Positions 49,228 to 57,570 of a stretch of 64,000 nt of DNA are shown here, in pieces. Under the pieces are notes generated by a model. It had not been told where the DNA came from, did no database searches, and was given only the letters and a program-made list of their open reading frames with translations. The stretch comes from Actinomycetes bacterium (GTDB lineage Bacteria; Actinomycetota; Actinomycetes; Actinomycetales; Demequinaceae). Position 1 is the first letter of the stretch. Every line of letters starts with the position of its first letter. A program made the position numbers and the translations under genes. The stretch is from assembly GCA_023411615.1 (NCBI GenBank), contig JAEYOR010000028.1, positions 1-64,000 of the forward strand, given 5' to 3'.

Positions 49228-50397
49228 CTAAGGGGACGATCCCTCAATGAGTTTCACAAACTGGTCCATGGCGAGGGCTTTTTCGTTTGCGCCCAAGTGC
49301 GAGTAGCGCTCGGTCATTGCGGCAGTGTTGTGCCCGAGTATCGCCTGGATGATGCGCGGCTCAACGCCAGCCGCGCGCAACAGCGTGCCGGTGGTATGGC
49401 GGGCGTCGTGCAAACGCACTCGCGGCACACGGGCTGCCCTGAGTGCAGTCGCCCACATCTTCGCGTCTTTGCTTGCGTCACGCGGACGCCCCTCACTGTC
49501 TGAGATGACGAATGCCCACGGATCTGAGTCGATTTGGCGTAGGCGCGCTTCTAGCGCAAGAGCAAGGGGCTGCACGATTGGCACGATACGCACTCCTCGC
49601 TCAGACTTTGGCTCCGTGAGCCACATGCGCCCACTGATGTGATGTGACGCAAGCGACTGCGCGGGTGGCGTGTCAAGGGCTTGCAGTTGCCACGCGATGC
49701 GGAGTTCGAGGGCGTCGAGGTCTACGCATTGGCGAGTAAGTCCCAGCGCCTCGCCTTGCCGGAGCCCTGCCAGGAGTGCAAGCCCCCACCGCGCCGCGTC
49801 GAGTGGCCCTTGCGCACTGGCCCAGTTGAGGACTGCTCGGGCTTGATCGAGGGTGAGGGTGGCGGCTTCATAGAATGCGGCCTCTGGCGCTTCTGCCAAC
49901 TTTGCTACGTTGCGGCTAACGTGACCCTTGTTCTCGGCGGCCTTGAGCGCGCCTTTGAGGATGTTCTGCGCCTGGATGGCGGTGGTGGGTGAAACGCCGC
50001 TCTCGATCATCGCGGCAGTCATGCGCTCGACGTGAGCTGGGGAGAGTTTGTCGATGCGGAAGCGCCCGACGTGTGGATCGATGTACCGGCGTAGGTAGCC
50101 GCGATAGGTGGATGCGGTACGTGGTCGCAGTTTGCCATTAGCGGCGCGTAACTCAATCCACTCTGCGAGCCACGCCCCCACCTTTGGTGCCTCGGTGCGA
50201 ATGTCGCCCTTCATGTCCAGTTCGCGGCGTGCTTCCTTCTGGGCGTTTTCCACGGCCTTCTTGGATTTGCGGACGATCTGTTTGCGTCGGCGTCGGCCGT
50301 CGGGGTGGGGCGGTAGTTCGACTACTCCTACGTAGTAGCCGTCGGCTCGCTTGTAGATGGAGCCGGAGCCTTTGGCGCGGCGCTTCTTGTCCGTCAT
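49228..50397 (-). CDS. int: Tyrosine site-specific integrase
   Basis: The 389-residue recombinase integrates and excises the prophage. An N-terminal arm-binding domain (GSGSIYKRADGYYVGVVELP) is followed by a SAM-like core-binding domain and the catalytic domain. The catalytic residues are Arg213 (GLRQGE), Lys264, His330 and Arg333 (HDARH), His356 (LGHNT) and Tyr365 (ERYSH). It lies beside the attR core. ATG 50397 has GAAGGG eight bases upstream; a longer frame to 50433 is possible. Confidence 0.95.
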   Translation of the reverse strand: MTDKKRRAKGSGSIYKRADGYYVGVVELPPHPDGRRRRKQIVRKSKKAVENAQKEARRELDMKGDIRTEAPKVGAWLAEWIELRAANGKLRPRTASTYRGYLRRYIDPHVGRFRIDKLSPAHVERMTAAMIESGVSPTTAIQAQNILKGALKAAENKGHVSRNVAKLAEAPEAAFYEAATLTLDQARAVLNWASAQGPLDAARWGLALLAGLRQGEALGLTRQCVDLDALELRIAWQLQALDTPPAQSLASHHISGRMWLTEPKSERGVRIVPIVQPLALALEARLRQIDSDPWAFVISDSEGRPRDASKDAKMWATALRAARVPRVRLHDARHTTGTLLRAAGVEPRIIQAILGHNTAAMTERYSHLGANEKALAMDQFVKLIEGSSP

Positions 50398-50510
50398 GGA
50401 CGCACCCTTCGTTGGGCGGGCATGGTGGCCCACGGTACGGGGGGTGACGGTCGTCCTCGTGAACTCCCGTCACCGCCTTGGTGACTCGGCTCACAGTGTC
50501 CTCCAACCCA

Positions 50511-50531
50511 TGTAGGCCTATTTGTAAGCCT
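50511..50531 (+). repeat. Integrase arm-type site, right end
   Basis: This block repeats 15030-15050 with one mismatch and has two direct TGTARGCCT units. It lies 95 bases inside the attR core, upstream of the integrase gene. Together with the left copy it forms a symmetric arm layout in the excised attP. Confidence 0.7.
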
Positions 50532-50625
50532 ATCTTGTGGTAGGTACTGTTATCAAGTGTTACGCCGAGAATGTCAGATACCAGGTGGTTTGCCCTTGCA
50601 GTGCGTGCAATCTGCCCATTCGCGA

Positions 50626-50673
50626 CGGACTCATAATCCGTCGGTCGTGGGTTCAAGCCCCACCTGGCCCACG
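50626..50673 (+). repeat. attR core, displaced tRNA 3' half
   Basis: These 48 bases equal 14945-14992. They look like a tRNA 3' half with CAT anticodon, T-arm and acceptor end, but no 5' half is present, so this is not a working tRNA. It marks the right end of the prophage and carries the original chromosomal tRNA end. Confidence 0.95.
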
Positions 50674-50690
50674 ATGCGCTAACAGGGCAT

Positions 50691-51542
50691 TTATGCCGTG
50701 GAGAGCAACAACTCCGCCACGATCGCAGGCACTGCCTCGGCCACATCGAGGGCAGCGATCGGCCCACCACCTGAGGCGGCCTCGGCCGCGCGCGCGTGTA
50801 CCCAGGCCGCGGCGGCGCCAGCGTCGTGCGCGCTGAGTCCCGCCGCGAGGAGTGCTCCGGCGACACCCGCCAACACATCGCCCGTTCCTGCAGTGGCGAG
50901 CCACGAGGGCGCGTCGGGAAGTTCGGTGACAGAGCCGCCCGGAGCCGCAATGACGGTTCGTGTGCCCTTGAGCAGCACCGTCGCCCGGGCTGTTTCAGCC
51001 AAGAGACGTGCATGCCCCATGCGGTCGCGTGCCACGTCGTCGAGCGACACATCGTGTCGAATCGCCGCCAGCGCCGCGACGAGTTCGCGCTCATGCGGGG
51101 TGAGCAGCACCTGATGCGGCTGGCTCGATCGCGAGCCGGCGGCGCGGGCCCGCACGCATGCGTTCAGTGCCCCCGCATCAACAATGAGCGGTACGCCGCA
51201 AGCAAGCACGGCGCCAATGACGGTGTCCTGCCCGGGATGGTCAGCGACCCCCGGTCCCACGACCCATGCCGACGCTCGTGGAAGGACCTCCGCAGCGTCG
51301 GCTGGATCGTAGACAACGGCCTCCGGGCGGTAGTGGAGCACAAGGTCTTGGGCGCGGCGCGGCCCCACGTACCGCACCAAGCCAGCTCCCGCACGGATCG
51401 CGCCGGACACGCACAGCGCGGCGGCGCCTGGGTAGGCCTCAGAGCCAGCAACCATGCCGGCGACCCCGCGGCTGTATTTGTCATCGTTTGCGCCGGGCCG
51501 CGGCCATATAGAGGCGACCCATGCTCGATCGACTGCGTCCAT
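50691..51542 (-). CDS. nnrD: ADP-dependent NAD(P)H-hydrate dehydratase
   Basis: The 283-residue ribokinase-like enzyme repairs damaged NAD(P)H hydrate. Features are the N-terminal WPRPGANDDKYSRGVAGMVA, the VVGPGV glycine region, and APSWLATAGTGDVLAGVAGA near the C terminus with the catalytic GTGD. Its partner nnrE lies on the same strand beyond def. ATG 51542 is chosen; an extended frame to 51578 starts at GTG. The stop lies 17 bases from the prophage end. Confidence 0.88.
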   Translation of the reverse strand: MDAVDRAWVASIWPRPGANDDKYSRGVAGMVAGSEAYPGAAALCVSGAIRAGAGLVRYVGPRRAQDLVLHYRPEAVVYDPADAAEVLPRASAWVVGPGVADHPGQDTVIGAVLACGVPLIVDAGALNACVRARAAGSRSSQPHQVLLTPHERELVAALAAIRHDVSLDDVARDRMGHARLLAETARATVLLKGTRTVIAAPGGSVTELPDAPSWLATAGTGDVLAGVAGALLAAGLSAHDAGAAAAWVHARAAEAASGGGPIAALDVAEAVPAIVAELLLSTA

Positions 51543-51620
51543 ACTCCTAGCCTGGCACGCTCGCCTCGTGAGAGCCACGACCGCGCACCGACCGCGCGCA
51601 GCCGTGGAACAATGGCGCCC

Positions 51621-52115
51621 ATGGCTATGCGAGAGATCCGGGTGATTGGCGACCCCGTGTTGCGCACCCCCTGCGAGCCCATCACCGAGATCGATGACCG
51701 GGTCCGCACCCTCATCGATGATCTGTTGGAGACCGTGGACTACGACGGACGAGCCGGTCTGGCGGGCAACCAGATCGGCGTTGGACTGCGCGCATTCTCA
51801 TGGAACATCGACGGCGACATCGGCTACATCATCAACCCTGAGATCGTCGAGAATGCGTCCGAGTTTCAAGAGCTCGGCGATGAGGGTTGTCTTTCGGTTC
51901 CTGGCCTCTGGTACCCGTGCGAACGCCCGCTGTACGCCAAAGCGGTTGGTACCGATCTCGACGGCAATGAGGTGATTGTCGAAGGTGAGGACATCTGGGC
52001 TCGCCTCATCAATCACGAGGTCGATCACCTCAACGGCAAGCTCTACATTGACCGGCTCACCAAAGAGGCCCGCCGAGAGGCAATGCGCGAGTTGCGCGCC
52101 CAGATCGACGCGTAA
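51621..52115 (+). CDS. def: Peptide deformylase
   Basis: The 164-residue iron enzyme removes the N-formyl group from nascent proteins. Motif 1 is GLAGNQIG (residues 46-53), motif 2 is EGCLS (Cys90), and motif 3 is HEVDH (His132, Glu133, His136). I chose ATG 51621 (MAMREIRVIGDPVLRTP); ATG 51612 is also possible. The very long frame upstream is antisense to nnrD and not real. Confidence 0.94.
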   Translation: MAMREIRVIGDPVLRTPCEPITEIDDRVRTLIDDLLETVDYDGRAGLAGNQIGVGLRAFSWNIDGDIGYIINPEIVENASEFQELGDEGCLSVPGLWYPCERPLYAKAVGTDLDGNEVIVEGEDIWARLINHEVDHLNGKLYIDRLTKEARREAMRELRAQIDA

Positions 52116-52140
52116 CCACCTGGCCTTGCGAAACGGCGAT

Positions 52141-52842
52141 CTAGCGCCGCTCGGTAGCGTCCTCGAGGCTTACACCGACGTCGGCGATGACGACTCGCCC
52201 GGCTGCATGGGAGGCGGGGGCAGTCACCAAGCACATCTTGGGAGCGGTGAAGGTGACGGTGACGTCTGCCTCCACGTGGTGAGAGTCGGCGGCGCCTGAA
52301 TCCGCATCGAGACCGCTTGGCAAGTCCACTGCGACCACGAGCGCCTCATCGGGGATCGCTGAGACAAGACGATCAGCAGGCGAGCGCAGCCCTGGCCGCG
52401 CACCGAGCCCCACAATCCCGTCGATCACCACGTCTGCGGCGATCACGACTTCCGTTGCCGCGAGGAGGTCCCCGTCTGACTCCGCAAAGGTGACGATCCC
52501 GCCCGCGGAGCGGAGAATGTCGGCGCTGCTCTCGTGAAGACGTCCACCGACGGCGATCGCCACCACATTCGCGCCCTCAACCGCGAGCAGAGCACCTGCG
52601 AGGAGTGCATCGCCCCCGTTATTGCCCGAGCCTGCGAGAATTGCGACACGGGCGCCGCGGACGCCGTGATGAGTGTCCGCCAAGGTCGCGGCGATCTCAT
52701 CGGCCACCGCGCGCGCTGCGCGAGCCATGAGAGTGGCCTCAGGCACGGTCTCCATGGTCCGGCGTTCGAGTTCGCGAATCTGCGCGACTGTTCGAGGGGC
52801 TATATGGAGGCCCCGCGGCTCGTCGATCGCCTCATGTGTCAC
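52141..52842 (-). CDS. nnrE: NAD(P)H-hydrate epimerase (YjeF N-terminal type)
   Basis: The 233-residue protein epimerises R-NAD(P)H hydrate so that NnrD can repair it. It has APRTVAQIRELERRTMETVP, the nucleotide-binding ARVAILAGSGNNGGDALLAG, VVIDGIVGLGARPGLRSP and AVDLPSGLDADSG. GTG 52842 is my choice because it gives a normal N terminus; the longer frame adds an unconserved leader. No clear Shine-Dalgarno precedes it. Confidence 0.87.
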   Translation of the reverse strand: MTHEAIDEPRGLHIAPRTVAQIRELERRTMETVPEATLMARAARAVADEIAATLADTHHGVRGARVAILAGSGNNGGDALLAGALLAVEGANVVAIAVGGRLHESSADILRSAGGIVTFAESDGDLLAATEVVIAADVVIDGIVGLGARPGLRSPADRLVSAIPDEALVVAVDLPSGLDADSGAADSHHVEADVTVTFTAPKMCLVTAPASHAAGRVVIADVGVSLEDATERR

Positions 52843-53054
52843 CTCTTCACTCTGCCACGAACGCGGCACCAGTGCAGGGCTCGCGTCCGGGCGCCATTGA
52901 GCGGTCGTGCGCCCCGCGAAACACGGATTGCGCCGCCACACCGTCACCGTGCTGGCGCTTTGGCAATTCGTGAGGCACCATAGAGGCACGCCCGGAGAGC
53001 CGGATTCCTGGAACAGGTCGTTGGGGAAGACGCACCTGAACCGAAGGAGGGGTC

Positions 53055-53552
53055 ATGGCCGCCATCACCCGTGGTGTTCTTTTCGTGCACTCAGCCACCC
53101 GAGCAATGTGCCCGCATATCGAATGGGCTGCGCAGTCCGTGCTGGGCTCGCGCGCGTCTTTTGAGTGGACCGATCAGCCTGCGGGCGCAAACCTGTTCCG
53201 TGCCGAGGTGGCATGGCAGGGTCACCAGGGCACTGGTGCACGTCTCGCTTCCGCTTTACGTGGCTGGGAACACGTGCGTTACGAGGTGACCGAAGACCCG
53301 TCCTTCGGTTGCGACGGTGCGCGCTGGTCACACACGCCGTCCCTCGGCATCTTCCACGCCGTCACCGACGTCCACGGCAACATCGTGGTCCCTGAGGACC
53401 GGATTCGTGCAGTGCTTGAGGCAGGTGGCACGGCCGCCGACTTCAAGCGCGCCATGGATCTCGCGCTCGGAACGGCCTGGGATGAGGAACTCGAACCCTT
53501 CCGCTATGCGGGCGCTGGCGCACCTGTGCGCTGGCTGCATCGCGTCGGTTAG
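53055..53552 (+). CDS. DUF3145 family protein
   Basis: The 165-residue product begins MAAITRGVLFVHSATRAMCP and continues HIEWAAQSVLG, matching DUF3145, an actinobacteria-specific family of unknown function. The start has a strong GAAGGAGG seven bases upstream. It contains three invariant-looking blocks (FRAEVAWQGHQGTGARLASA, RYEVTEDPSFGCDGARWSHT, EPFRYAGAGAPVRWLHRVG). Confidence 0.88.
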   Translation: MAAITRGVLFVHSATRAMCPHIEWAAQSVLGSRASFEWTDQPAGANLFRAEVAWQGHQGTGARLASALRGWEHVRYEVTEDPSFGCDGARWSHTPSLGIFHAVTDVHGNIVVPEDRIRAVLEAGGTAADFKRAMDLALGTAWDEELEPFRYAGAGAPVRWLHRVG

Positions 53553-53559
53553 CAGCGCA

Positions 53560-53931
53560 ATGGCACTCGAACCCATCGCCGTCCTCACGCTCCAAGCGCT
53601 TGAGGAGTCAATGTGGGTTTCCGAGAGCCGATTCGACCCCACCTACATGGATGCGGTCCTGCACCCCGAGTTCACTGAGATAGGCCGCTCAGGCCGCCTC
53701 TTCACGCGCGACGATGTCCTCTCGATGCCTGCGGTGGACATCCGTGTCGAGATTCCGTTGCGAGACCTCGAGATTGTCGAGATCGCGCCTCACGTGGTGC
53801 TGACTCGCTATACGACGGTTCCCCTCGACTCGCCTCATGGCACTGCGCATCGAAGTTCCATGTGGCTGCTCGAGGACGAGCGATGGCTCTTGCGGTTCCA
53901 CCAGGGCACGCCAGCAGAACTAGAGCTCTAG
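53560..53931 (+). CDS. NTF2-like / DUF4440 protein
   Basis: The 123-residue protein has a cone-like NTF2 pattern: LALEESMWVSE-type first helix, RFDPTYMDAVLHPEFTEIGR, SGRLFTRDDVLSMPAVDIRV and WLLEDERWLLRFHQGTPA. Proteins of this fold serve as small enzymes or immunity-like domains; no active site is certain here. It starts 7 bases after the DUF3145 gene. Confidence 0.78.
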   Translation: MALEPIAVLTLQALEESMWVSESRFDPTYMDAVLHPEFTEIGRSGRLFTRDDVLSMPAVDIRVEIPLRDLEIVEIAPHVVLTRYTTVPLDSPHGTAHRSSMWLLEDERWLLRFHQGTPAELEL

Positions 53932-53955
53932 CTCCGTCACGCGGCCGACGCTGCC

Positions 53956-55191
53956 TTAAGCAGTCGTGAAGAGCAACGCTGCGTTGTGGCCACCGAAGCC
54001 AAACGCATTGTTGATTGCAGCAAGGTCGCCAGATCCCGGCAGCGCGCGGGGAGTGTCGCGCACCAAGTCCACCTGAAGTTCGGGGTCCGGGCTTGTCACG
54101 TTGATGGTTGGGGGAGCGATGCGCTGATGGAGTGCGAGGATCGTGAACACCGATTCGAGTGCGCCCGCGCCACCGAGGAGGTGGCCGGTCATCGACTTCG
54201 TCGCGCTCAACAGCACATCGTCGGCGTGTGCTCCCATGACGGAACGGATTCCACGCGCTTCCACCATGTCACCGGCTGGGGTGGAGGTGGCGTGAGCGTT
54301 GACGTGAACGATGTCGGACGGGGTGAGCCCTGCACGCTCGATCGCGATGCGCATCGCGCGCTGCTGGCCCGCCCCCTCTGGGTCGGGCGCCGCAATGTGG
54401 TGAGCGTCTGAGGTGAGACCAAGGCCCGTGAGGCGCGCGTAGATCTTTGCCCCACGTGCGCGTGCGTGCTCCTCGGACTCAAGAACGACGATTCCAGCGC
54501 CTTCACCGAGGACAAAGCCATCGCGCGTCGTGTCATAAGGACGCGACGCGCTTGCCGGGTCGTCATTGCGCTTTGACAGCGCCTGCATCGCCGCGAAAGC
54601 GGAAATCGGCAACGGATGGATGGCTGCTTCGGTACCACCGGCAACCACGATGTCGGCGCGTCCGGACTCGATCATCTCGAACGCCATGCCAATCGCCTCT
54701 GCACCCGAGGCGCAGGCGGAGACGGGTGCATGCGCACCTGCCTTGGCACCAAGCTCCAATTCGACGTAAGCCGTGGGGGAGTTTGGCATCAGCATGGGCA
54801 CGGTGAGGGGCAGAACGCGTTCAGCGCCCCGCTCCTTCACCGTGTCCCACGCAGTGAGAAGTGTCCACACACCACCAATGCCGCTCGACACCACAGTGCC
54901 GAGACGCTCGGGGTCAACTTCAGGTGAGCCAGCGTCGGCCCATGCCTCGCGAGTCGCGATAATCGCAAATTGCGCCGATGGGTCCATCCGCTTGATCTCG
55001 GGTCGCTTCAGCACCTCTTCGGGGCTGACGGCGATCTGGCCTGCGAACGTCACGGGAAGCCCGTAGCGCTCCGCCCAGTCGTTCTCAAGGGTGCGCACGC
55101 CGGAGCGTCCCGCGAGTGCCGCCTCCCAGGTGGAGCGCACATCCCCGCCAAGCGGGGTCGTGGCGCCGAGGCCGGTGACGACAACTGCCAT
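53956..55191 (-). CDS. fabF: Beta-ketoacyl-ACP synthase II
   Basis: This 411-residue condensing enzyme elongates acyl-ACP in type II fatty-acid synthesis. The nucleophile is Cys160 (VSACASGAE), with catalytic histidines in NAHATSTPAGD and GHLLGGAGALE and a conserved GFGGHNA near the end. ATG 55191 has GGAGG six bases upstream, and the longer frame adds a basic leader. It is the last gene of fabD-fabH-acpP-fabF. Confidence 0.95.
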   Translation of the reverse strand: MAVVVTGLGATTPLGGDVRSTWEAALAGRSGVRTLENDWAERYGLPVTFAGQIAVSPEEVLKRPEIKRMDPSAQFAIIATREAWADAGSPEVDPERLGTVVSSGIGGVWTLLTAWDTVKERGAERVLPLTVPMLMPNSPTAYVELELGAKAGAHAPVSACASGAEAIGMAFEMIESGRADIVVAGGTEAAIHPLPISAFAAMQALSKRNDDPASASRPYDTTRDGFVLGEGAGIVVLESEEHARARGAKIYARLTGLGLTSDAHHIAAPDPEGAGQQRAMRIAIERAGLTPSDIVHVNAHATSTPAGDMVEARGIRSVMGAHADDVLLSATKSMTGHLLGGAGALESVFTILALHQRIAPPTINVTSPDPELQVDLVRDTPRALPGSGDLAAINNAFGFGGHNAALLFTTA

Positions 55192-55246
55192 GGTGTTCCT
55201 CCGAGATCGGTGGTCGAGTGGCTGGGCCGAGACGGCCCGGGTGAAC

Positions 55247-55495
55247 TTAGGCCTGAGCCTTCGCGATGTACGAGACGGCGTCACCAACGGTGACGAGGTT
55301 CTTCACTTCCTCGTCGGGGATGCGAACGTCAAACTTCTCTTCGGCGAGGGTGACAATCGTCATCATCGACAGCGAGTCGATGTCGAGGTCGTCGGTGAAG
55401 GACTTGTCGAGCTGCACGTCGCCGGTGTCAATGCCGGTCTCGTCGGCAACGATCTCGGCGAGGCCTGCGAGGATGTCCTGCTCAGAGTGGGCCAT
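55247..55495 (-). CDS. acpP: Acyl carrier protein
   Basis: The 82-residue acidic protein carries acyl chains on the 4'-phosphopantetheine of Ser41 in DLDIDSLSMM. Helices around KSFTDDL and VRIPDEEVKNLVTVGD are typical. It lies between fabH and fabF. Confidence 0.96.
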   Translation of the reverse strand: MAHSEQDILAGLAEIVADETGIDTGDVQLDKSFTDDLDIDSLSMMTIVTLAEEKFDVRIPDEEVKNLVTVGDAVSYIAKAQA

Positions 55496-55580
55496 CGGTT
55501 TCTCTCCTTGGGTTGGGCAGTGCCGGTTGGCACCCGTTTCATGTCGACGACTACCGAGGGTAGCGCCGGACGGTGGTGTT

Positions 55581-56582
55581 TTACGGAAGAACGATCACTT
55601 GTGCTGCATAGACAAGTCCAGCACCAAAACCGATCTGAAGCGCGATGTCTCCCGACTTCACAGCCCCGTCACGGTACAGCCGTTCGGTTGCCAGCGGAAT
55701 TGACGCCGCCGACGTGTTGCCAGAATCGGCAATGTCCTTGGCCACCACGACGGAGTCAGGCAGGCCGATCTGCTTCACCATCTGCTCAATGATGCGGATG
55801 TTCGCTTGGTGGGGAATGAACGCATCGATGTCCGCAGGGGTAAGGCCAGCCTTCTCGATTGCCTCGAGCGCGATCGGTGCCATCTTGAACGACGCCCACT
55901 TGAAGACGCTCGGGCCCTCTTGGCGCAGCGTCGGGAAGGGCAGTGTCGGGTCATTCTTGATGTCGAGCCAGGTGTTGGACTCGGCGACGAGGTGGGCCCC
56001 CGAACCATCGGAGCCCGCCACAGTGGGGCCGATGCCGGGGAAGTCCGAGGGGCCGACGACGACGGCACCAGCACCATCGCCGAGAAGGAAAGAGATCGAG
56101 CGGTCGGTCGGATCGACAAAGTCGGACAGCTTCTCGGCGCCGATGACAAGCACATACGTGGCCGCACCCGAGCGGACCATCGCGTCGGCCTGGCCGATGC
56201 CGTAGCAATAGCCGGCGCATGCGGCACGAATGTCGTGGGCGGGCACAGTGAGGCCGAGGCGGTCGGCAATGACGGGGGCCGCCGCGCCAGCAAGGTGCGG
56301 ATAGGAAATCGTCGACAAGAGCACTGCGTCGATGCTGCTCGCGTCTATGCCGGCGTTCGCGATCGCTTCGCGTGCGGCGCTCTCTGCAAGGTCGAGGACC
56401 GACGTGCTCTCTTCGGCGCGAACGCGGGTCACGATGCCTGTGCGGGAGCGAATCCACTCATCCGAGGACTCGATAGGCCCGGCGACGTCGTCATTGGTGA
56501 CAAAGCGCTCGCCGCGGGCGACACCGAGCCCATGAATGCGGGAGTATTCGGCGCCCCTTTGAATCTGGATGGTGGGGCTCAT
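55581..56582 (-). CDS. fabH: Beta-ketoacyl-ACP synthase III
   Basis: The 333-residue enzyme starts fatty-acid chains from acyl-CoA and malonyl-ACP. Cys122 is in IRAACAGYCYG, His is in IPHQANIRIIE, and Asn is in SGNTSAASIP. It overlaps fabD by 4 bases, which shows tight coupling. Confidence 0.95.
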   Translation of the reverse strand: MSPTIQIQRGAEYSRIHGLGVARGERFVTNDDVAGPIESSDEWIRSRTGIVTRVRAEESTSVLDLAESAAREAIANAGIDASSIDAVLLSTISYPHLAGAAAPVIADRLGLTVPAHDIRAACAGYCYGIGQADAMVRSGAATYVLVIGAEKLSDFVDPTDRSISFLLGDGAGAVVVGPSDFPGIGPTVAGSDGSGAHLVAESNTWLDIKNDPTLPFPTLRQEGPSVFKWASFKMAPIALEAIEKAGLTPADIDAFIPHQANIRIIEQMVKQIGLPDSVVVAKDIADSGNTSAASIPLATERLYRDGAVKSGDIALQIGFGAGLVYAAQVIVLP

Positions 56583-57487
56583 GCGACGCTCCTTGCGAGG
56601 TCCCGCGCGGGCTCAAGGTCTGCTGGTGAGGTGAGGGCGACCGCGGGAACGCCCTTCATTGCACGCTTGGCGAGTCCGGTGAGGACTCCGCCCGGTGCGA
56701 GCTCGATGATCCCAGTCACGCCCATGGACAGCATCGTCTCCATGCACAGATCCCAACGAACGGGACGGGCCACCTGCGCGACAAGGCTTTCAATGGCGGC
56801 ATCGGCCGACGCCACGGCAGCGCCATCGTAATTAGACAGCAGGGTGATGGTGGGCTCGTGACGGGCAACCGTTGCCGCGGCCTCGGCGAGGACGGGCACG
56901 GCGGGTGCCATGTAGTCGGTGTGGAAGGCGCCGGCCACCTGGAGTTGGATCACGCGGGCACGCGCGGGCGGCGCCTCGACAAGACGTGCGACAGCTGCTG
57001 CCGAACCTGCGGCGACCACTTGGCCGCCGCCGTTCATGTTCGCTGGCGTCAAGCCAAGGTCAGCGAGCACCGAGGCGACCTCGTCGCTGTCGCCGCCAAG
57101 GATCGCCGCCATCGATGTGGGCTCGGCCGCTGCCGCGGCCTCTGCCATCGCGACGCCGCGTGCACGAACAAGCGCGACGGCGTCGGCGGCAGAAAGAACG
57201 CCCGCCACCGAGGCGGCGCCAAACTCGCCGACAGAGTGCCCTGCGGCCACCGCAGGTGTGACGTCAAGAGCGGCGTAGGCGGCCATAGCGGATGCGACGA
57301 GCAGCGGTTGCGCAATCGCGGTGTCGCGAATGGTGTCGGCGTCGGCATTGGTGCCAAAGTCGATGAGGTCGATTCCAGCGGCATCCGAGAACTGCTCAAG
57401 CGCTTCACGCGCGGCCGGGATCTCGATCCACGACGTCAGCATTCCTGGTGCCTGGGCTCCCTGTCCGGGGCTCACAACGGCAAGCAT
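56579..57487 (-). CDS. fabD: Malonyl-CoA:ACP acyltransferase
   Basis: The 302-residue enzyme loads malonate onto ACP. The nucleophile Ser85 is in GHSVGE, an N-terminal VVSPGQGAQAPGM lines the active site, and the His is in GAFHTDYM. ATG 57487 is chosen (MLAVVSPGQGAQ); a longer frame to 57535 extends into the upstream palindrome region. It is the first gene of the fab operon, 77 bases after the regulator. Confidence 0.92.
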   Translation of the reverse strand: MLAVVSPGQGAQAPGMLTSWIEIPAAREALEQFSDAAGIDLIDFGTNADADTIRDTAIAQPLLVASAMAAYAALDVTPAVAAGHSVGEFGAASVAGVLSAADAVALVRARGVAMAEAAAAAEPTSMAAILGGDSDEVASVLADLGLTPANMNGGGQVVAAGSAAAVARLVEAPPARARVIQLQVAGAFHTDYMAPAVPVLAEAAATVARHEPTITLLSNYDGAAVASADAAIESLVAQVARPVRWDLCMETMLSMGVTGIIELAPGGVLTGLAKRAMKGVPAVALTSPADLEPARDLARSVA

Positions 57488-57553
57488 GGATACAGCCTGC
57501 CTCATGTTGTGATGATCCGTGGCACCGGGCGACACGGACTTGGGCGCAGTACC

Positions 57554-57570
57554 TTGTAGGGATTCTACAA
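57554..57570. promoter_or_regulatory. Inverted repeat upstream of fabD, candidate FasR operator
   Basis: TTGTAG (57554-57559) and CTACAA (57565-57570) form an inverted repeat with a five-base spacer. It overlaps the regulator stop and lies 67-83 bases upstream of the fabD start. The PucR-type FasR of Streptomyces controls this operon, so this is the natural operator candidate. A hairpin in the regulator mRNA end is an alternative reading. Confidence 0.55.

Larger units (their letters stand above)
14945..50673. mobile_element. Complete temperate siphovirus prophage
   Basis: The 35.7-kb element is bounded by exact 48-bp direct repeats formed from the 3' half of a CAT-anticodon tRNA. It holds integrase, repressor/Cro, excisionase-like, recombination and replication, terminase, portal, scaffold, capsid, connector, tail, and lysis genes, nearly all on the minus strand. 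No essential module looks interrupted, so it may still be inducible. The tape-measure, FN3 tail and tail-chaperone layout indicates a long, flexible, non-contractile tail. Confidence 0.95.

Noticed and set aside
50626..50673. A second CAT tRNA gene at the right prophage end
   Set aside because: Only the 3' half is present and the upstream bases cannot form a D-arm or acceptor 5' strand, so it is the attR remnant.
50796..51611. Long upstream extension of def across nnrD
   Set aside because: The extension is antisense to nnrD and the deformylase N terminus begins at 51612 or 51621.
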